Assembly: GCA_016282685.1 (NCBI GenBank)
Contig: JAEELM010000016.1
Coordinates: 1 to 64,000 of the forward strand
DNA length: 64,000 nucleotides
Reading direction: 5' to 3'
Source: Elusimicrobiaceae bacterium
GTDB lineage: Bacteria; Elusimicrobiota; Elusimicrobia; Elusimicrobiales; Elusimicrobiaceae
Below the pieces are notes generated by a model. That model saw only the letters and a program-made list of their open reading frames with translations. It was not told where the DNA came from and searched no databases. Of this stretch, positions 27,101 through 35,020 are shown piece by piece. Both the position numbers and the translations under genes were made by a program. Numbering within the stretch: the stretch's first letter is position 1; the number at the start of each line of letters is the position of its first letter.

Positions 27101-27712
27101 TGCTTTGTAAAAATCAAACAAAGAAGGAATATCTTTTTCATTCCCCATTAACCCCAAGGCAGCGGCATCAGCAAATAAACCAAAAACTTTTTCTTCCGGG
27201 CTATTTTCAGTTTTCAGCACCCGTTGCGAGAAAGATTCCAACGTTTCCCCTTTGCCGACCATGGAAAAAATCTGAGGAGCTTGCGCCAACTGTTCTTGGT
27301 AAAAACCAATTGCTTGCCCGCGTTCAAAACCGGGTAGGCGGCGTTTCAAAGCAAGGCCTACCATTTGGTTACGCATTAAAGCAAGGGAATAAGAACTTTG
27401 CGGAAGTTTTAGAATCTGAGCACCTAAACCAAGAAACTGATTATTTTGAAATTGAGAAGAGATAAGTTGAATTTCTGTCGGAACACCGGATTGCACAGTA
27501 AAGGAGGGAATACGTGCTAAATAGGCGGCTGTAATTGTTCCGTTAAACACGTGTCTTGAAAGTGCTGCCGGCAAAAAAAGACTTTGCCGAGGAGCTCCTT
27601 GGGCTGTAGCGCGAACGACAGATTCTCCCAACGGAGTTAGCTGCGCAAAAGCCGGCGCAGCCGTATTTACAAGCAGACAAGCACTTAATACGAGCGATAA
27701 AAATTGTTTCAT
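24122..27712 (-). CDS. 1196-residue protein: exported N-terminal region fused to MFS-like membrane domain
   Basis: A very large protein of unknown function. Residues 1-23 form a signal peptide (..TAAPAFA). Residues about 25-330 are helical with no known motif. A Val/Thr/Pro/Glu-rich linker lies near 335-370. Residues about 380-620 are a mixed alpha/beta hydrophilic domain. From about 636 to 1154 there are roughly ten to twelve membrane helices resembling the major facilitator fold, split by charged stretches near 724-795 and 847-966. The C-terminal tail is Gly/Pro-rich. A GGAG site precedes the ATG, and two tandem AGACCTAG dyads lie upstream. It may be a lineage-specific transporter-like protein. 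Confidence 0.7.
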   Translation of the reverse strand: MKQFLSLVLSACLLVNTAAPAFAQLTPLGESVVRATAQGAPRQSLFLPAALSRHVFNGTITAAYLARIPSFTVQSGVPTEIQLISSQFQNNQFLGLGAQILKLPQSSYSLALMRNQMVGLALKRRLPGFERGQAIGFYQEQLAQAPQIFSMVGKGETLESFSQRVLKTENSPEEKVFGLFADAAALGLMGNEKDIPSLFDFYKAAKGTIFESPAKLLLGRSLQRMGKEAESKLKSLFEEDAQDISWETFRNQITELTNQAPDASVASPSFQKGLLRYGPFAGLVGDFSTSATFTWRNLGELEEFRVVPSSAPKRGVAGKAGGPVEPLVLALPPSSLTEEITPAVTEPVVTAPVTVEQAVAEQVVPAQEESATVLQRFKQFLSGKKGERTSFPVSVVSKTGEKRALPITFSIGSSFKGDYDEIIFQEEPRFENGYIVKRVENGEKPVDMEHFYMSISPNDVGALVRAAQKAGVSLSLKLEHDPNASLERVKKKLYDEKTGEELPVELDVQLSLALWRREAKQAFSHWLESLGLPGTQSENLILNAQFFLRENGEIGLKFEGSDEIVPLPEEYYVRFPKHQLQQFMKLEPFLEKGTQLEFIINPTEDRVSLVARDAALSNISLGKVGSIVRDPLGVSDATANALMFSINYVMPGFASLMTPALKKYGEKNLLVTAMGISALSGLLATAGGFYGFVEQMTLGPVQKGLFMAGMICMAGAGIIKQLVSNPLIRSNRGVVVLSSEEKTEGVVEELTEGKPEGFKLIAQRFKEIFLQKPKISLSTLAGYNKGFTYKNVGTLTFLAMALVINYAVKFTTGINLGFDFSIAFPIYALYSTYTMFRILGSKLRDAYTVKKLNESRQIVINMIDTGSKTLAKEDLNQQDIRDVAYSFKESLDALAFAHIKIDSDPSKDKKALKKILYEDFKEKVWVAVEKKLIQEYKKTPEEAKQIMERLSDAIKMQENNLGNMWTMFRSPGVPSLLAAMSAACVHEFVLSSSFTGIMKDLIPQGELALFLVASTLYLPMIAGRLAGGDLSNREMSPASMYIGFSTLSAIGTAMMVTAGGSVPQTIAGATIATIGIGNFFTQMYNYITGRYEKEKRDRELSSLMALTMSVGGAVAIPAGYMAGMAGLGVPANLLYASGMLLTSLLLTPRMMRNSSLVTGVRQEIQKVWERFKRFFHRGGDTPGEGPTEGPTPSPAQ

Positions 27713-27757
27713 GGTATCTCCTTACCTCTATTGTGGCTTTTTTCAAACCATAAGAAA

Positions 27758-27797
27758 AGGGCCAAAAGACCTAGATAAACAGGGTTTTTAGACCTAG
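27758..27797 (-). promoter_or_regulatory. Tandem 17-bp AGACCTAG dyads upstream of the 1196-residue protein gene
   Basis: Two copies on the plus strand, AGGGCCAAAAGACCTAG (27758-27774) and AGGGTTTTTAGACCTAG (27781-27797), start exactly 23 bp apart. The proximal copy is about 46 bp from the ATG and abuts the likely -35 region (candidate minus-strand -10 CACAAT). The rest of the 209-base gap 27713-27921 holds only the coaD terminator. Confidence 0.6.
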
Positions 27798-27866
27798 AAA
27801 CGAACTGGTTCAAAGGTGCTTCTTTACCATTATTTTATTAAACCTGCCCACTCCCCCACAACGGCC

Positions 27867-27895
27867 AAAAGGCCCATTTTATTTCTGGGCCTTTT
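27867..27895 (-). terminator. Terminator after coaD
   Basis: Perfect 10-bp stem AAAAGGCCCA (27867-27876) / TGGGCCTTTT (27886-27895); the T run on the minus strand is the end of the stem. Confidence 0.75.
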
Positions 27896-27921
27896 GGGTT
27901 AGATGGAGAAAAAAATAAGAG

Positions 27922-28404
27922 TTAGTGAATAAGCTTTCTTTTCAAGGCACTAAAAACGCTGGCAGGTAGCAGCGGGCGAACATCTGCCCCATAAGAAAAC
28001 GATTCTTTGACGAGGGAAGAACTTACAAAAGCAAATTTTTCTGTAGCAGGCAAATAAACCGTTTCCAATGAAGGGTATAGCCATTGATTGTAGGCCCGGG
28101 CGGTATTTTCATAAGAGAGGTCCGCCCCATTGCGGATACCACGTACCAATACCGTTAAATGATGTTTTTTCATATAGTTCACCAATAACCCCGTAGCACT
28201 GGCTACCTTAATATGTTTATCTTTTTTGAACACTTCTTCCAATAACGCTTTACGTTCCTGCAAAGAAAACAAAGGGGTTTTTTGCGCATTGGGCATCACC
28301 AGCACCACCACCGAGCCAAAAATAGACTGTGCGCGGCGAATGATTTCCACATGGCCATTTGTAACGGGATCAAAACTCCCGGCAAAAACAACAGGTTTTG
28401 GCAT
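27922..28404 (-). CDS. coaD: Phosphopantetheine adenylyltransferase
   Basis: CoaD makes dephospho-CoA from 4'-phosphopantetheine and ATP, the fourth step of coenzyme A synthesis. The 160-residue protein has the nucleotidyl-transferase start VVFAGSFDPVTNGHVEI (TNGH at 15-18), LVRGIRNGADLSYE near 90-103, and the C-terminal FVSSSLVKE (the ISSTLVKE-type ATP site). Length is normal. It is a single gene divergent from dgt, with GGAAGGAG before the ATG. Confidence 0.96.
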   Translation of the reverse strand: MPKPVVFAGSFDPVTNGHVEIIRRAQSIFGSVVVLVMPNAQKTPLFSLQERKALLEEVFKKDKHIKVASATGLLVNYMKKHHLTVLVRGIRNGADLSYENTARAYNQWLYPSLETVYLPATEKFAFVSSSLVKESFSYGADVRPLLPASVFSALKRKLIH

Positions 28405-28442
28405 AGATACTCCTTCCTATTACAGAACTTCTTATATTATGG

Positions 28443-28448
28443 TATCAT
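28443..28448 (+). promoter_or_regulatory. -10 box of dgt, leaderless geometry
   Basis: TATCAT lies exactly six bases before the ATG at 28455. An alternative TATATT at 28433-28438 would give a leader of about 10 bases. Neither case leaves room for a ribosome-binding site. Confidence 0.4.
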
Positions 28449-28454
28449 AATTTT

Positions 28455-29576
28455 ATGATAAAAAACCCCTTTTCTGATGAAATTTATTTGAAACGCACCC
28501 ACCCGCACACTCCTGATTTGCGGGATGAATATTTTCGCGACCAGACCAAAATTATTCACTCGTTACCTTTTAGACGATTGAAACATAAAACACAAGTATT
28601 TTTTGCGCCCAATAATGACCATATCTGTACGCGCATAGAACACGTTTTACACGTAGCTACCATTGCTGCTACCATCTGCCGCGGACTTAACAAAAGCGGG
28701 AATTGGAATTTAAGCGAAGATTTAGCCTATGCTATCGGCTTGGGTCATGACATCGGCCATGCTCCTTTCGGACACGAAGGCGAACGTGCCATTGATTCCT
28801 GCATTCGGCCACACCGTTTTTTACATGAACTCAACAGTTACCGTGTTGTAGAACACTTGGCCAATTATGGGGAAGGGCTCAATCTAACTTTTGCCGTTAA
28901 AGATGGTATCATCTGCCATTGCGGAGAGGACTTTGCCAACAATCGGCTTCGCCCTGCTGAAAAACCAAATGATTTGGAAGCTATACAGGGCCGCACCCAG
29001 ATGCCTTCCACATACGAAGGCTGTATTGTACGTTTATCAGATAAAATTGCTTACTTAGGACGCGACATCGAAGATGCCATCAAAGCCGATTTAATTACCC
29101 GGAAAGATATCCCCCAACGGGTACGTGAAGAAGTAGGCACTTCCAATGGGGAAATTATTAACACCCTTACGCTGGATTTGATTCATCACTCCAAAGATAC
29201 AGACTATATTGGCTTTTCAGATGAAAAATTTGAATTGCTTTCCCAACTGCGTAATTTTAATTATCAATCTATTTACCACAACGAACAAATGTGCCGCCGC
29301 CAAGATGCTATCAACCATTGTATTGGGGATTTGTTTGCTTATTTCCGCAAACTATTTCAACGCTATCAGTTTGATTATGAAGGTTATCAAAAAGAACGTA
29401 AACTGGCCGCACGCGGATTTGGCAATTACATCAAATCTATGAACCGAGTGTATAAGGAAGATGCTGCGCAAATCAACACAATTATTTCTGATTATATCGC
29501 CGGAATGACAGACTCTTTTGCGTTAAGCATTATGCAAGAAGTTATTCTGCCCACCACCATAGACTTCTTTAACTAA
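28455..29576 (+). CDS. dgt: dGTP triphosphohydrolase-like HD protein
   Basis: A 373-residue HD-domain enzyme of the dNTP triphosphohydrolase family, which cleaves dGTP to deoxyguanosine and triphosphate. The metal site is made by RIEHVLHVA, GLGHDIGHAPFGHEGE and the later RLSDKIAYLGRDIEDA. The N-terminal DEYFRDQTKIIHSLPFRRLKHKTQVF is typical of the group. Cytoplasmic, probably in nucleotide-pool control. No ribosome-binding site is seen upstream, matching a leaderless start. Confidence 0.92.
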   Translation: MIKNPFSDEIYLKRTHPHTPDLRDEYFRDQTKIIHSLPFRRLKHKTQVFFAPNNDHICTRIEHVLHVATIAATICRGLNKSGNWNLSEDLAYAIGLGHDIGHAPFGHEGERAIDSCIRPHRFLHELNSYRVVEHLANYGEGLNLTFAVKDGIICHCGEDFANNRLRPAEKPNDLEAIQGRTQMPSTYEGCIVRLSDKIAYLGRDIEDAIKADLITRKDIPQRVREEVGTSNGEIINTLTLDLIHHSKDTDYIGFSDEKFELLSQLRNFNYQSIYHNEQMCRRQDAINHCIGDLFAYFRKLFQRYQFDYEGYQKERKLAARGFGNYIKSMNRVYKEDAAQINTIISDYIAGMTDSFALSIMQEVILPTTIDFFN

Positions 29577-29597
29577 TATTTGTTACAAAACAGACAA

Positions 29598-29632
29598 AAA
29601 AATCCCCGATCATTTTTGACCGGGGATTTTAT
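29598..29632. terminator. Bidirectional terminator
   Basis: Stem AAATCCCCGRTCA / TGACCGGGGATTT around a T5 loop with one mismatch, between convergent dgt and the secreted-protein gene. The minus strand has a long T run. Confidence 0.85.
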
Positions 29633-29635
29633 TAC

Positions 29636-30424
29636 TTATAATAAAGAGGTATGTTCTTTCAAAAACTTCAAGAGATGTTCCCGTTCTGCACTATTAGGGC
29701 TGCGTTCCACCAACGTGCCAATCGTATTCCCGGCGGCATCCGTTGCCCAACGTTTAATTTCTTCTTCGTAAATACCGGTAGAGCTGGCGCGTACCAATTC
29801 GCTGGAGTTGTTACGAACATTTTCTAATTTGGTCACATTTTCTGCTAAGTTAGAGTGGGTATATAAAGGATAGAAAGAGGCTACTTCACCGCGGCTTAAA
29901 TGGCTGATTAATGGGGTTTCCATTGCCATATTTCGTTCGTTTTTCAATTGATTGATTACAGAAAAATCTGTTGGGAACACGGTGCGGAATAAAGAAGCAA
30001 TCGATAACAATGTAGATAAATCTTGCGCATTATGTAACAAATTGTTTTGAAATTCATCTGTCTGCAACAATACTTGCGGATGAATACAAGCAGCTTGCGG
30101 TTGAATATCTGAAATAGAAATAAGAACTGTATCCTTGGGACAAGAGAGAGGTTGGTTGGCGCGGACTTGTTGAGTTTGTGAAACTAAGTTGGAAAAAGCA
30201 TTGGCTGCTCCCAAGCGGGCCCATTGATGAAACTGTTTGTTTAATTGTATTTCTAAGTTAGAAAAATCTGCAGCGTGTTGACGGTTTTTGTTCCAAGCAC
30301 GCCATACTTTTTGTTCGTATGGGCGGGCGCTTTCTTGCGTTTTTAAGCCATATTCCACCTCGTGCGCTTGTAGAGACATTACCGATAGCAAACTTATAAC
30401 CAACAGGTATATGATTTTTTTCAT
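29636..30424 (-). CDS. Secreted protein of unknown function
   Basis: A 262-residue protein with a signal peptide (MKKIIYLLVISLLSVMSLQA|HE) and an AAAGGAGAGG site before the ATG. The mature chain is mainly helical and polar with two Cys (CPKDTV and ACIHPQV, about 25 residues apart) that may pair. The C-terminal part is rich in Asn/Ser/Glu. No family is recognised. It shares with the 1196-residue protein and the 62142 gene the same upstream dyad, which suggests common control. Confidence 0.75.
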   Translation of the reverse strand: MKKIIYLLVISLLSVMSLQAHEVEYGLKTQESARPYEQKVWRAWNKNRQHAADFSNLEIQLNKQFHQWARLGAANAFSNLVSQTQQVRANQPLSCPKDTVLISISDIQPQAACIHPQVLLQTDEFQNNLLHNAQDLSTLLSIASLFRTVFPTDFSVINQLKNERNMAMETPLISHLSRGEVASFYPLYTHSNLAENVTKLENVRNNSSELVRASSTGIYEEEIKRWATDAAGNTIGTLVERSPNSAEREHLLKFLKEHTSLL

Positions 30425-30473
30425 AGGGCACCTCTCCTTTCCTATAGTATGCCCATTTAATATATAAATAACG

Positions 30474-30512
30474 AGGGTCTTTAGACCTATTGCAAATAAA
30501 AAAAAGACCTAT
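30474..30512 (-). promoter_or_regulatory. AGACCTA dyads upstream of the 30424 secreted-protein gene
   Basis: A full 17-bp copy AGGGTCTTTAGACCTAT at 30474-30490 starts 50 bp before the ATG. A second AGACCTAT at 30505-30512 is 22 bp further, but its left half is not conserved. The second copy is also one arm of an 11-bp inverted repeat (30502-30512 / 30520-30530) that could end transcription on the minus strand. Confidence 0.5.
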
Positions 30513-30551
30513 GTTTTTTATAGGTCTTTTAGGAACTGGATACCGGCCAAC

Positions 30552-30575
30552 AAAAAACCTCTCCGGAGGAGAGGT
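30552..30575 (-). terminator. Terminator after tRNA-Gly
   Basis: A perfect 8-bp stem ACCTCTCC (30557-30564) / GGAGAGGT (30568-30575), followed on the minus strand by six T, four bases after the tRNA end. Confidence 0.9.
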
Positions 30576-30578
30576 AAA

Positions 30579-30652
30579 TGGAGCGGGCGAAGAGAATCGA
30601 ACTCTCGTCTCAACCTTGGCAAGGTCGCGTTCTACCATTGAACCACGCCCGC
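30579..30652 (-). tRNA. tRNA-Gly (anticodon GCC)
   Basis: A 74-base tRNA with a perfect 7-bp acceptor stem GCGGGCG/CGCCCGC, discriminator U, encoded CCA, D-arm with GTTCAATGGTAGAAC, anticodon loop TTGCCAA (GCC) and T-loop GTTCGATTC. It reads GGC and GGT codons. Confidence 0.95.
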
Positions 30653-30714
30653 AAAATCGTTACTACCTATATAGTATATCAAATTTTATAGATTCCCACA
30701 ACTTTATTTTAGCG

Positions 30715-31797
30715 CTATTTTGCAGAAGACGCTGTCGAGGTAGCCTTCGGATTGCCGGATGTATTTCCCAACAACACCCCGGCTATTGGTTTCAAATAAC
30801 GATTTTCCGTTACAGCTCGGCGAATTGCCGGATTTTGCCGCAAATCGTCTAAATAAGGATTTCCGCTGATAATTTGCTCTGCTTCCCGTGGATTATTGCG
30901 GAAATACTTCAAAGAGGGGCTTACCAACAAATAACTCATAAAAAGGCTATCGCTCACTTCTTTTACCATTTGTTCGTTAGCAAGAACAGCCTGCACAGTA
31001 GGATCATTAAAAAAATCTCCCATAGCCACCGTATCCTGTGCAAACGCCGCCAATAACTGCGGATCCTCCAGCAAAGGGGCCACATCCGGCCGGCTGGTAA
31101 AAGCGACCGCCAATTCTTTACGAGAAAGCAGATATCGTATCAATTCCGGATCTGAAATATTAGCAGTAAAATTTTCCGTTAATGCCCACGGGGCCGATCC
31201 GGCCACTTCAAACATCTTGTCAGTAAAAGACTTGTAATTAAAACGGCTGATAATGGGCAATGTAGATCCTAAGTTAGAGGTAGCCACGCTGCGGTCCTGC
31301 CCCTCTTGAATGTTTAAGACCGTGGAATTTTGATGAGGATTAAATTCCCAATCGCCACGTAACCCTTGCACTTGCTGAGGATCAAGAGCATGGCTTAAAT
31401 TAGCAGAACGATGGTTTGCCCACAATACCCACAAGCCTGTGATGAATAAAAGAAACAACACCGTTCCCCCTACAAGCAACAACGGTTTATCTAAACTTTC
31501 GTTAGAAGAAGAATCTTTTTTCTCTGTTTTCTTCGGCGTTTTTTTCTTATTCCACGGAAGATTCTTCCCTTGGAGGAATGATTTTTTTTGCGGTTGTTTT
31601 TGGGGCTCTTGTTGCACGGAGGTCTCCTGCGAAAGCTTTGCAGAAGGCCCCGTCTGCGGTGCTTGTGATGCTGAATCAGTCCCTTGCGGCGTTACGGTCT
31701 TTTCGTCTCCCATATCCAATAAAGGCATGTGCCCCTCTTGAGGGGCCGGAGGTTCTTTGGGAGGGAAAAAGATAAGAAATAAATCTTTTATATCCAT
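30715..31797 (-). CDS. Single-pass membrane protein with helical STI1-like repeats
   Basis: A 360-residue protein of unknown function, started at ATG 31797 (an in-frame TTG lies three codons upstream). Residues 1-105 are hydrophilic, Pro/Gln/Ser-rich with a Lys-rich end. One membrane helix lies near 108-130 (LLLVGGTVLFLLFITGLW). The outer part has repeated short helices ending in DP/NP: DPELIRYLL, DPQLLAAFA, DPTVQAVLA, NPYLDDLR, NPAIRRAV. This pattern resembles STI1/DP domains of co-chaperones, though only by pattern. It is divergent from the thioesterase gene. Confidence 0.7.
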   Translation of the reverse strand: MDIKDLFLIFFPPKEPPAPQEGHMPLLDMGDEKTVTPQGTDSASQAPQTGPSAKLSQETSVQQEPQKQPQKKSFLQGKNLPWNKKKTPKKTEKKDSSSNESLDKPLLLVGGTVLFLLFITGLWVLWANHRSANLSHALDPQQVQGLRGDWEFNPHQNSTVLNIQEGQDRSVATSNLGSTLPIISRFNYKSFTDKMFEVAGSAPWALTENFTANISDPELIRYLLSRKELAVAFTSRPDVAPLLEDPQLLAAFAQDTVAMGDFFNDPTVQAVLANEQMVKEVSDSLFMSYLLVSPSLKYFRNNPREAEQIISGNPYLDDLRQNPAIRRAVTENRYLKPIAGVLLGNTSGNPKATSTASSAK

Positions 31798-31821
31798 AAT
31801 TCGCAATCCGCTTAAATCAAG

Positions 31822-31827
31822 TATAAT
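31822..31827 (+). promoter_or_regulatory. -10 box of the thioesterase gene
   Basis: TATAAT about 42 bases before ATG 31870; the leader carries AGAGGA as ribosome-binding site. Confidence 0.5.
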
Positions 31828-31869
31828 TTATTATATGAAATCTTTACTTTTCTAGAAAGAGGACACCCT

Positions 31870-32268
31870 ATGCAAAAAACAATTTTTTATCATGATACTG
31901 ATTGCGGCGGCGTAGTTTATTATGGCAACTACCTTAAATTTTTTGAAGAAGCCCGCACCCTCTATATGGCGCAAAAAGGTTATTCCGTAGCTTCTTTAAT
32001 GCAACAAGGTAAATTTTTTGTTGTAGCACGGCAAGAAGTGGAATATAAGTTCCCGGTGCGTTATGCTGATGTAATTACAGTAAGTACAAAGGTGCTGGAA
32101 GTTTCTGATATTAAAATTGTGTTTGAGAACACAATTATCAATCAAAACGGCCGTTTATGTACAAAAGGAAAAACCACTTTGGTTTGTGTAGATAAAAACG
32201 GCGTTCCTTCTTCTATGGGGGTAGAGGTAAAACATGCTATGGCAGTAACCCCGCAAACAAACGGCTAA
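31870..32268 (+). CDS. YbgC-like acyl-CoA thioesterase (hotdog fold)
   Basis: A 132-residue 4HBT/YbgC-type thioesterase. The catalytic segment YHDTDCGGVVYYGNYLKFFEEAR has the expected Asp followed by GVVYYGNYL. The second half has FVVARQEVEYKFPVRYAD and ends in the KTTLVCVDKNG strand. Such enzymes hydrolyse acyl-CoA thioesters; in Proteobacteria YbgC is linked to the Tol-Pal genes, but none are here. Cytoplasmic. Confidence 0.9.
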   Translation: MQKTIFYHDTDCGGVVYYGNYLKFFEEARTLYMAQKGYSVASLMQQGKFFVVARQEVEYKFPVRYADVITVSTKVLEVSDIKIVFENTIINQNGRLCTKGKTTLVCVDKNGVPSSMGVEVKHAMAVTPQTNG

Positions 32269-32304
32269 CCCTAAAATGATCCTGTCCTCTTCATCAAATA
32301 ATAA

Positions 32305-32336
32305 AAATAAGGCTCTTCTTTGCGAAGAGCCTTATA
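32305..32336. terminator. Terminator between thioesterase and coiled-coil genes
   Basis: A perfect 10-bp stem AAGGCTCTTC (32309-32318) / GAAGAGCCTT (32324-32333). The T tract is best on the minus strand, ending the pheST unit; it also lies after the thioesterase gene. Confidence 0.85.
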
Positions 32337-32355
32337 AAATATAAACCCAATATCC

Positions 32356-32616
32356 CTAGACGATTTTACTTTCTTCTTCTTGGGCTTTTTCAATTTCTTT
32401 TTCCAAACGGGTATGCAAACGACGCAAAACCGTTTGTGTATTTCTTTTCCACTCTTTTATGCTCTTCAAGTCCGCTTCCACTTCTTTCAATTTCAATGTA
32501 TTTTCTTCCAATACACGCATGCGTTGTTTGAGCGTCGCATTCTCCGTCATCAATTCCTTTTGACGGGAAAGAGCTTGAGAAATTAATAATTCCAGTTGTT
32601 TTAATTTTTCTTGCAT
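32356..32616 (-). CDS. Small coiled-coil protein, ZapB-like by context
   Basis: An 86-residue protein that is almost wholly coiled coil: heptads of Leu/Ile with Lys/Glu from KLKQLELLISQALSRQKEL to RLEKEIEKAQEEE. No signal peptide. It is the last gene of the pheS-pheT unit, 13 bases after pheT. A zapA gene is divergent from pheS, and in other bacteria zapA and small coiled-coil ZapB-like genes occur beside pheT. A cell-division role is therefore an inference from shape and context, not from specific residues. Confidence 0.65.
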   Translation of the reverse strand: MQEKLKQLELLISQALSRQKELMTENATLKQRMRVLEENTLKLKEVEADLKSIKEWKRNTQTVLRRLHTRLEKEIEKAQEEESKIV

Positions 32617-32629
32617 CAACGGGCTCCCG

Positions 32630-35011
32630 TTAGCGCAATTGTGCCCCTAATTGGGTGCGTAACTGTTCTACAATGCGTTCAAACGCTTCGTCGATTTCTT
32701 TGTCTTTGAGTGTTCCGTCTTTCTTAGAAAAAGCCAAACTAAACGTAACGCTTTTCTTCCCTTCGGGTAAGTGTTCCCCTTGATAAACATCAATCAAATG
32801 ATGATCCAATTGCACATCTAGCGGCGTCTTGTCCAAAGCGCTGACAATTTGCGCATAGGAAACGGTTTTTTCCAGCACCACAGATAAGTCTCTTAAAGAC
32901 GGCGGAAAAACAGCAATATCTTGCGCCGGTTTAAAATTTTGTGCAGAAAAAGTCTTTTCAATCAATTTTGTACCAAATTCAAAAGCCCACACTTCGGTAT
33001 TTTTAATATTAAAAGCCTTTAGCGTTAAGGGATGAATTTGTCCAAATACCCCTATTAGCTTCCCTCCCAACAGGATATCCATGCTAATTTTCGGATGCAG
33101 ATAAACCGGCGCTTGTTTGGAAGGAACAAAAGAAATACCTTCCACGTTCCCTATCAGCGCTTGTATTAATCCTTTAAGCCAATAGAAATCAACAGGTTGT
33201 TCCTTGCTGCCGAAAAATTTATCGGTCAAATTACCGCACAGCACTCCCCCCACGGTGTAATTTTCAACGGGGAATCCCTTCATAGACTGGAACGTTTTGC
33301 TTGTTTCAAACAAGGCCAAGTCATTGCTGCCAAACCGCAAATTACTTTCTACGTTTTTCAACAAAGACGGTAATAATGTTGGACGTAAGTAATCCCAGCC
33401 TTGCGCAAGCGCATTTTTAACACGAATACAAAATTTGGTATCTACTCCAAAAAGTTTCAGTTCCTTTTCGCCCAAGAAATCAATATTTTTGCATTCGCAG
33501 AAACCAGCTCCGATTAATTGGTTTCCGTAAATTTTCGCCAAATCAATTCCTTTGGGGTTATCGGCAAACACCACGCGTGCCTTTGTAGGAGCCGCAGGGA
33601 TTTGGTCATAACCGGCAAAGCGGGCGGCTTCTTCTGCCAGGTCCCACTTGTGGTTCAAATCGCGCCGGTGTGTAGGAGCCTGGAAACTCCATTTTTCCCC
33701 ATCCGTACGGAATTGTGCGGCTAATCGCGCAAAAATTTCTTTTAGTTTTTCTACCGGGATTTGTGCGCCTAAAATAGCGTTAATTTCTGCCGGCGTGAAT
33801 TCAACCGTTTTATTTTCAAATTTTTGCGGATAGACGTCATTGATTTCACTGGCTGTGCCGCCGCAAATTTGCACAAACAAATCACTGGCACGGCGCATAG
33901 CCAAAAGTGCACCTTCTATGTCGCTTCCTCGTTCAAACCGTTGGGAAGAATCGGAAGAAATAGCAAATTTTTTGACAGTTTTGTTAATGGTAGGTGGATT
34001 AAAGTAAGCCGCTTCCACAAAAATATCTTTTGTATCGTCTTGAATACCACTATTAAGTCCGCCCATAATACCTGCTAATGCAGTGGCTTTCTTTTCATCA
34101 GCAATAAGCAAGCAATTTTCGTTAAGTTCCAGTTCGCGCCCACCTAATACGGTAAATTTTTCTCCCTCTTTGGCGTTGCGGACAATAATCTTGCCCCCCT
34201 CCACCAAACGCAAATCAAATGCGTGGAGTGGGTTCCCCAATTCAAACATCACATAGTTTGTAATGTCAATAAGAGCATTTTTGGGATTAAGCCCCATGGC
34301 GGCCAAACGTTCTTTCATCCATTCGGGAGATTCTACATTCTTTACCCCGCGAATAATCCGTCCGATATAACGGGCGCATCCTTCCGGGTTTTGAATTTCT
34401 ACTTCTAGTGCTTTCCCTTGCCCTTTAATATCCTTGATTTCCGGCATTTTAACCGGTTTGTTGAGTAAAGCGCCCAATTCACGTGCTACTCCCAGATGAG
34501 ACAGCAAATCAGGCCGGTTAGAGGTAATTTCCAACTCAAACAGTGTATCCGCTTTCCCATAGAGAGTGGAAACATCTGTTCCCAGTTCCAAATTTTCATC
34601 CAGCACTAAAATTCCGTGGGCGCGCGTATGGGTAAGGCCTAATTCATCAGACGAGCAAATCATCCCTTCGGACTCTACTCCGCGGATAACGGCCGGTTTC
34701 ATTACAATCTTACCCAAACGTGCTCCAACGCGGGCCAAAGGAACCTTTTGTCCTACTGCAATATTGGGGGCTCCGCACACGACCCGTTGTGTTTGTCCGT
34801 TTCCACGGTCCAACGTTACCAAGTGCAAATGATCGGAGTTGGGATGTGCGTCAATTTGCGTAATTTGCGCCACATGCACGCCTTCGAAATCAGCCCCGGT
34901 TTTTTCCATAGAGGCTACTTCAATACCCAGGTCTGTTAATTTTTTAGCCAACTCTTCGGGAGTTAGATCCACATCCACAAAATCTTTTAACCAAGAATAT
35001 AAAATTTTCAT
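32630..35011 (-). CDS. pheT: Phenylalanyl-tRNA synthetase beta subunit
   Basis: The beta subunit of the alpha2beta2 enzyme that charges tRNA-Phe. The 793-residue protein has the N-terminal tRNA-binding EMAP-like domain (VAQITQIDAHPNSDHLHLV), the B3/B4 editing domain (ENCLLIADEKKATALAGIMGG), B5, and the C-terminal anticodon-binding FDX-ACB domain (FPPSLRDLSVVLE). I started it at ATG 35011, which has GGGAG at proper distance; a GTG two codons upstream is too close to this site. It follows pheS with a 9-base gap. Confidence 0.96.
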   Translation of the reverse strand: MKILYSWLKDFVDVDLTPEELAKKLTDLGIEVASMEKTGADFEGVHVAQITQIDAHPNSDHLHLVTLDRGNGQTQRVVCGAPNIAVGQKVPLARVGARLGKIVMKPAVIRGVESEGMICSSDELGLTHTRAHGILVLDENLELGTDVSTLYGKADTLFELEITSNRPDLLSHLGVARELGALLNKPVKMPEIKDIKGQGKALEVEIQNPEGCARYIGRIIRGVKNVESPEWMKERLAAMGLNPKNALIDITNYVMFELGNPLHAFDLRLVEGGKIIVRNAKEGEKFTVLGGRELELNENCLLIADEKKATALAGIMGGLNSGIQDDTKDIFVEAAYFNPPTINKTVKKFAISSDSSQRFERGSDIEGALLAMRRASDLFVQICGGTASEINDVYPQKFENKTVEFTPAEINAILGAQIPVEKLKEIFARLAAQFRTDGEKWSFQAPTHRRDLNHKWDLAEEAARFAGYDQIPAAPTKARVVFADNPKGIDLAKIYGNQLIGAGFCECKNIDFLGEKELKLFGVDTKFCIRVKNALAQGWDYLRPTLLPSLLKNVESNLRFGSNDLALFETSKTFQSMKGFPVENYTVGGVLCGNLTDKFFGSKEQPVDFYWLKGLIQALIGNVEGISFVPSKQAPVYLHPKISMDILLGGKLIGVFGQIHPLTLKAFNIKNTEVWAFEFGTKLIEKTFSAQNFKPAQDIAVFPPSLRDLSVVLEKTVSYAQIVSALDKTPLDVQLDHHLIDVYQGEHLPEGKKSVTFSLAFSKKDGTLKDKEIDEAFERIVEQLRTQLGAQLR

Positions 35012-35020
35012 AAACACTCC

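Noticed and set aside
30258-30638. Open frame across the tRNA-Gly gene on the minus strand
   Set aside because: It runs through the tRNA and its terminator and has no coding features.
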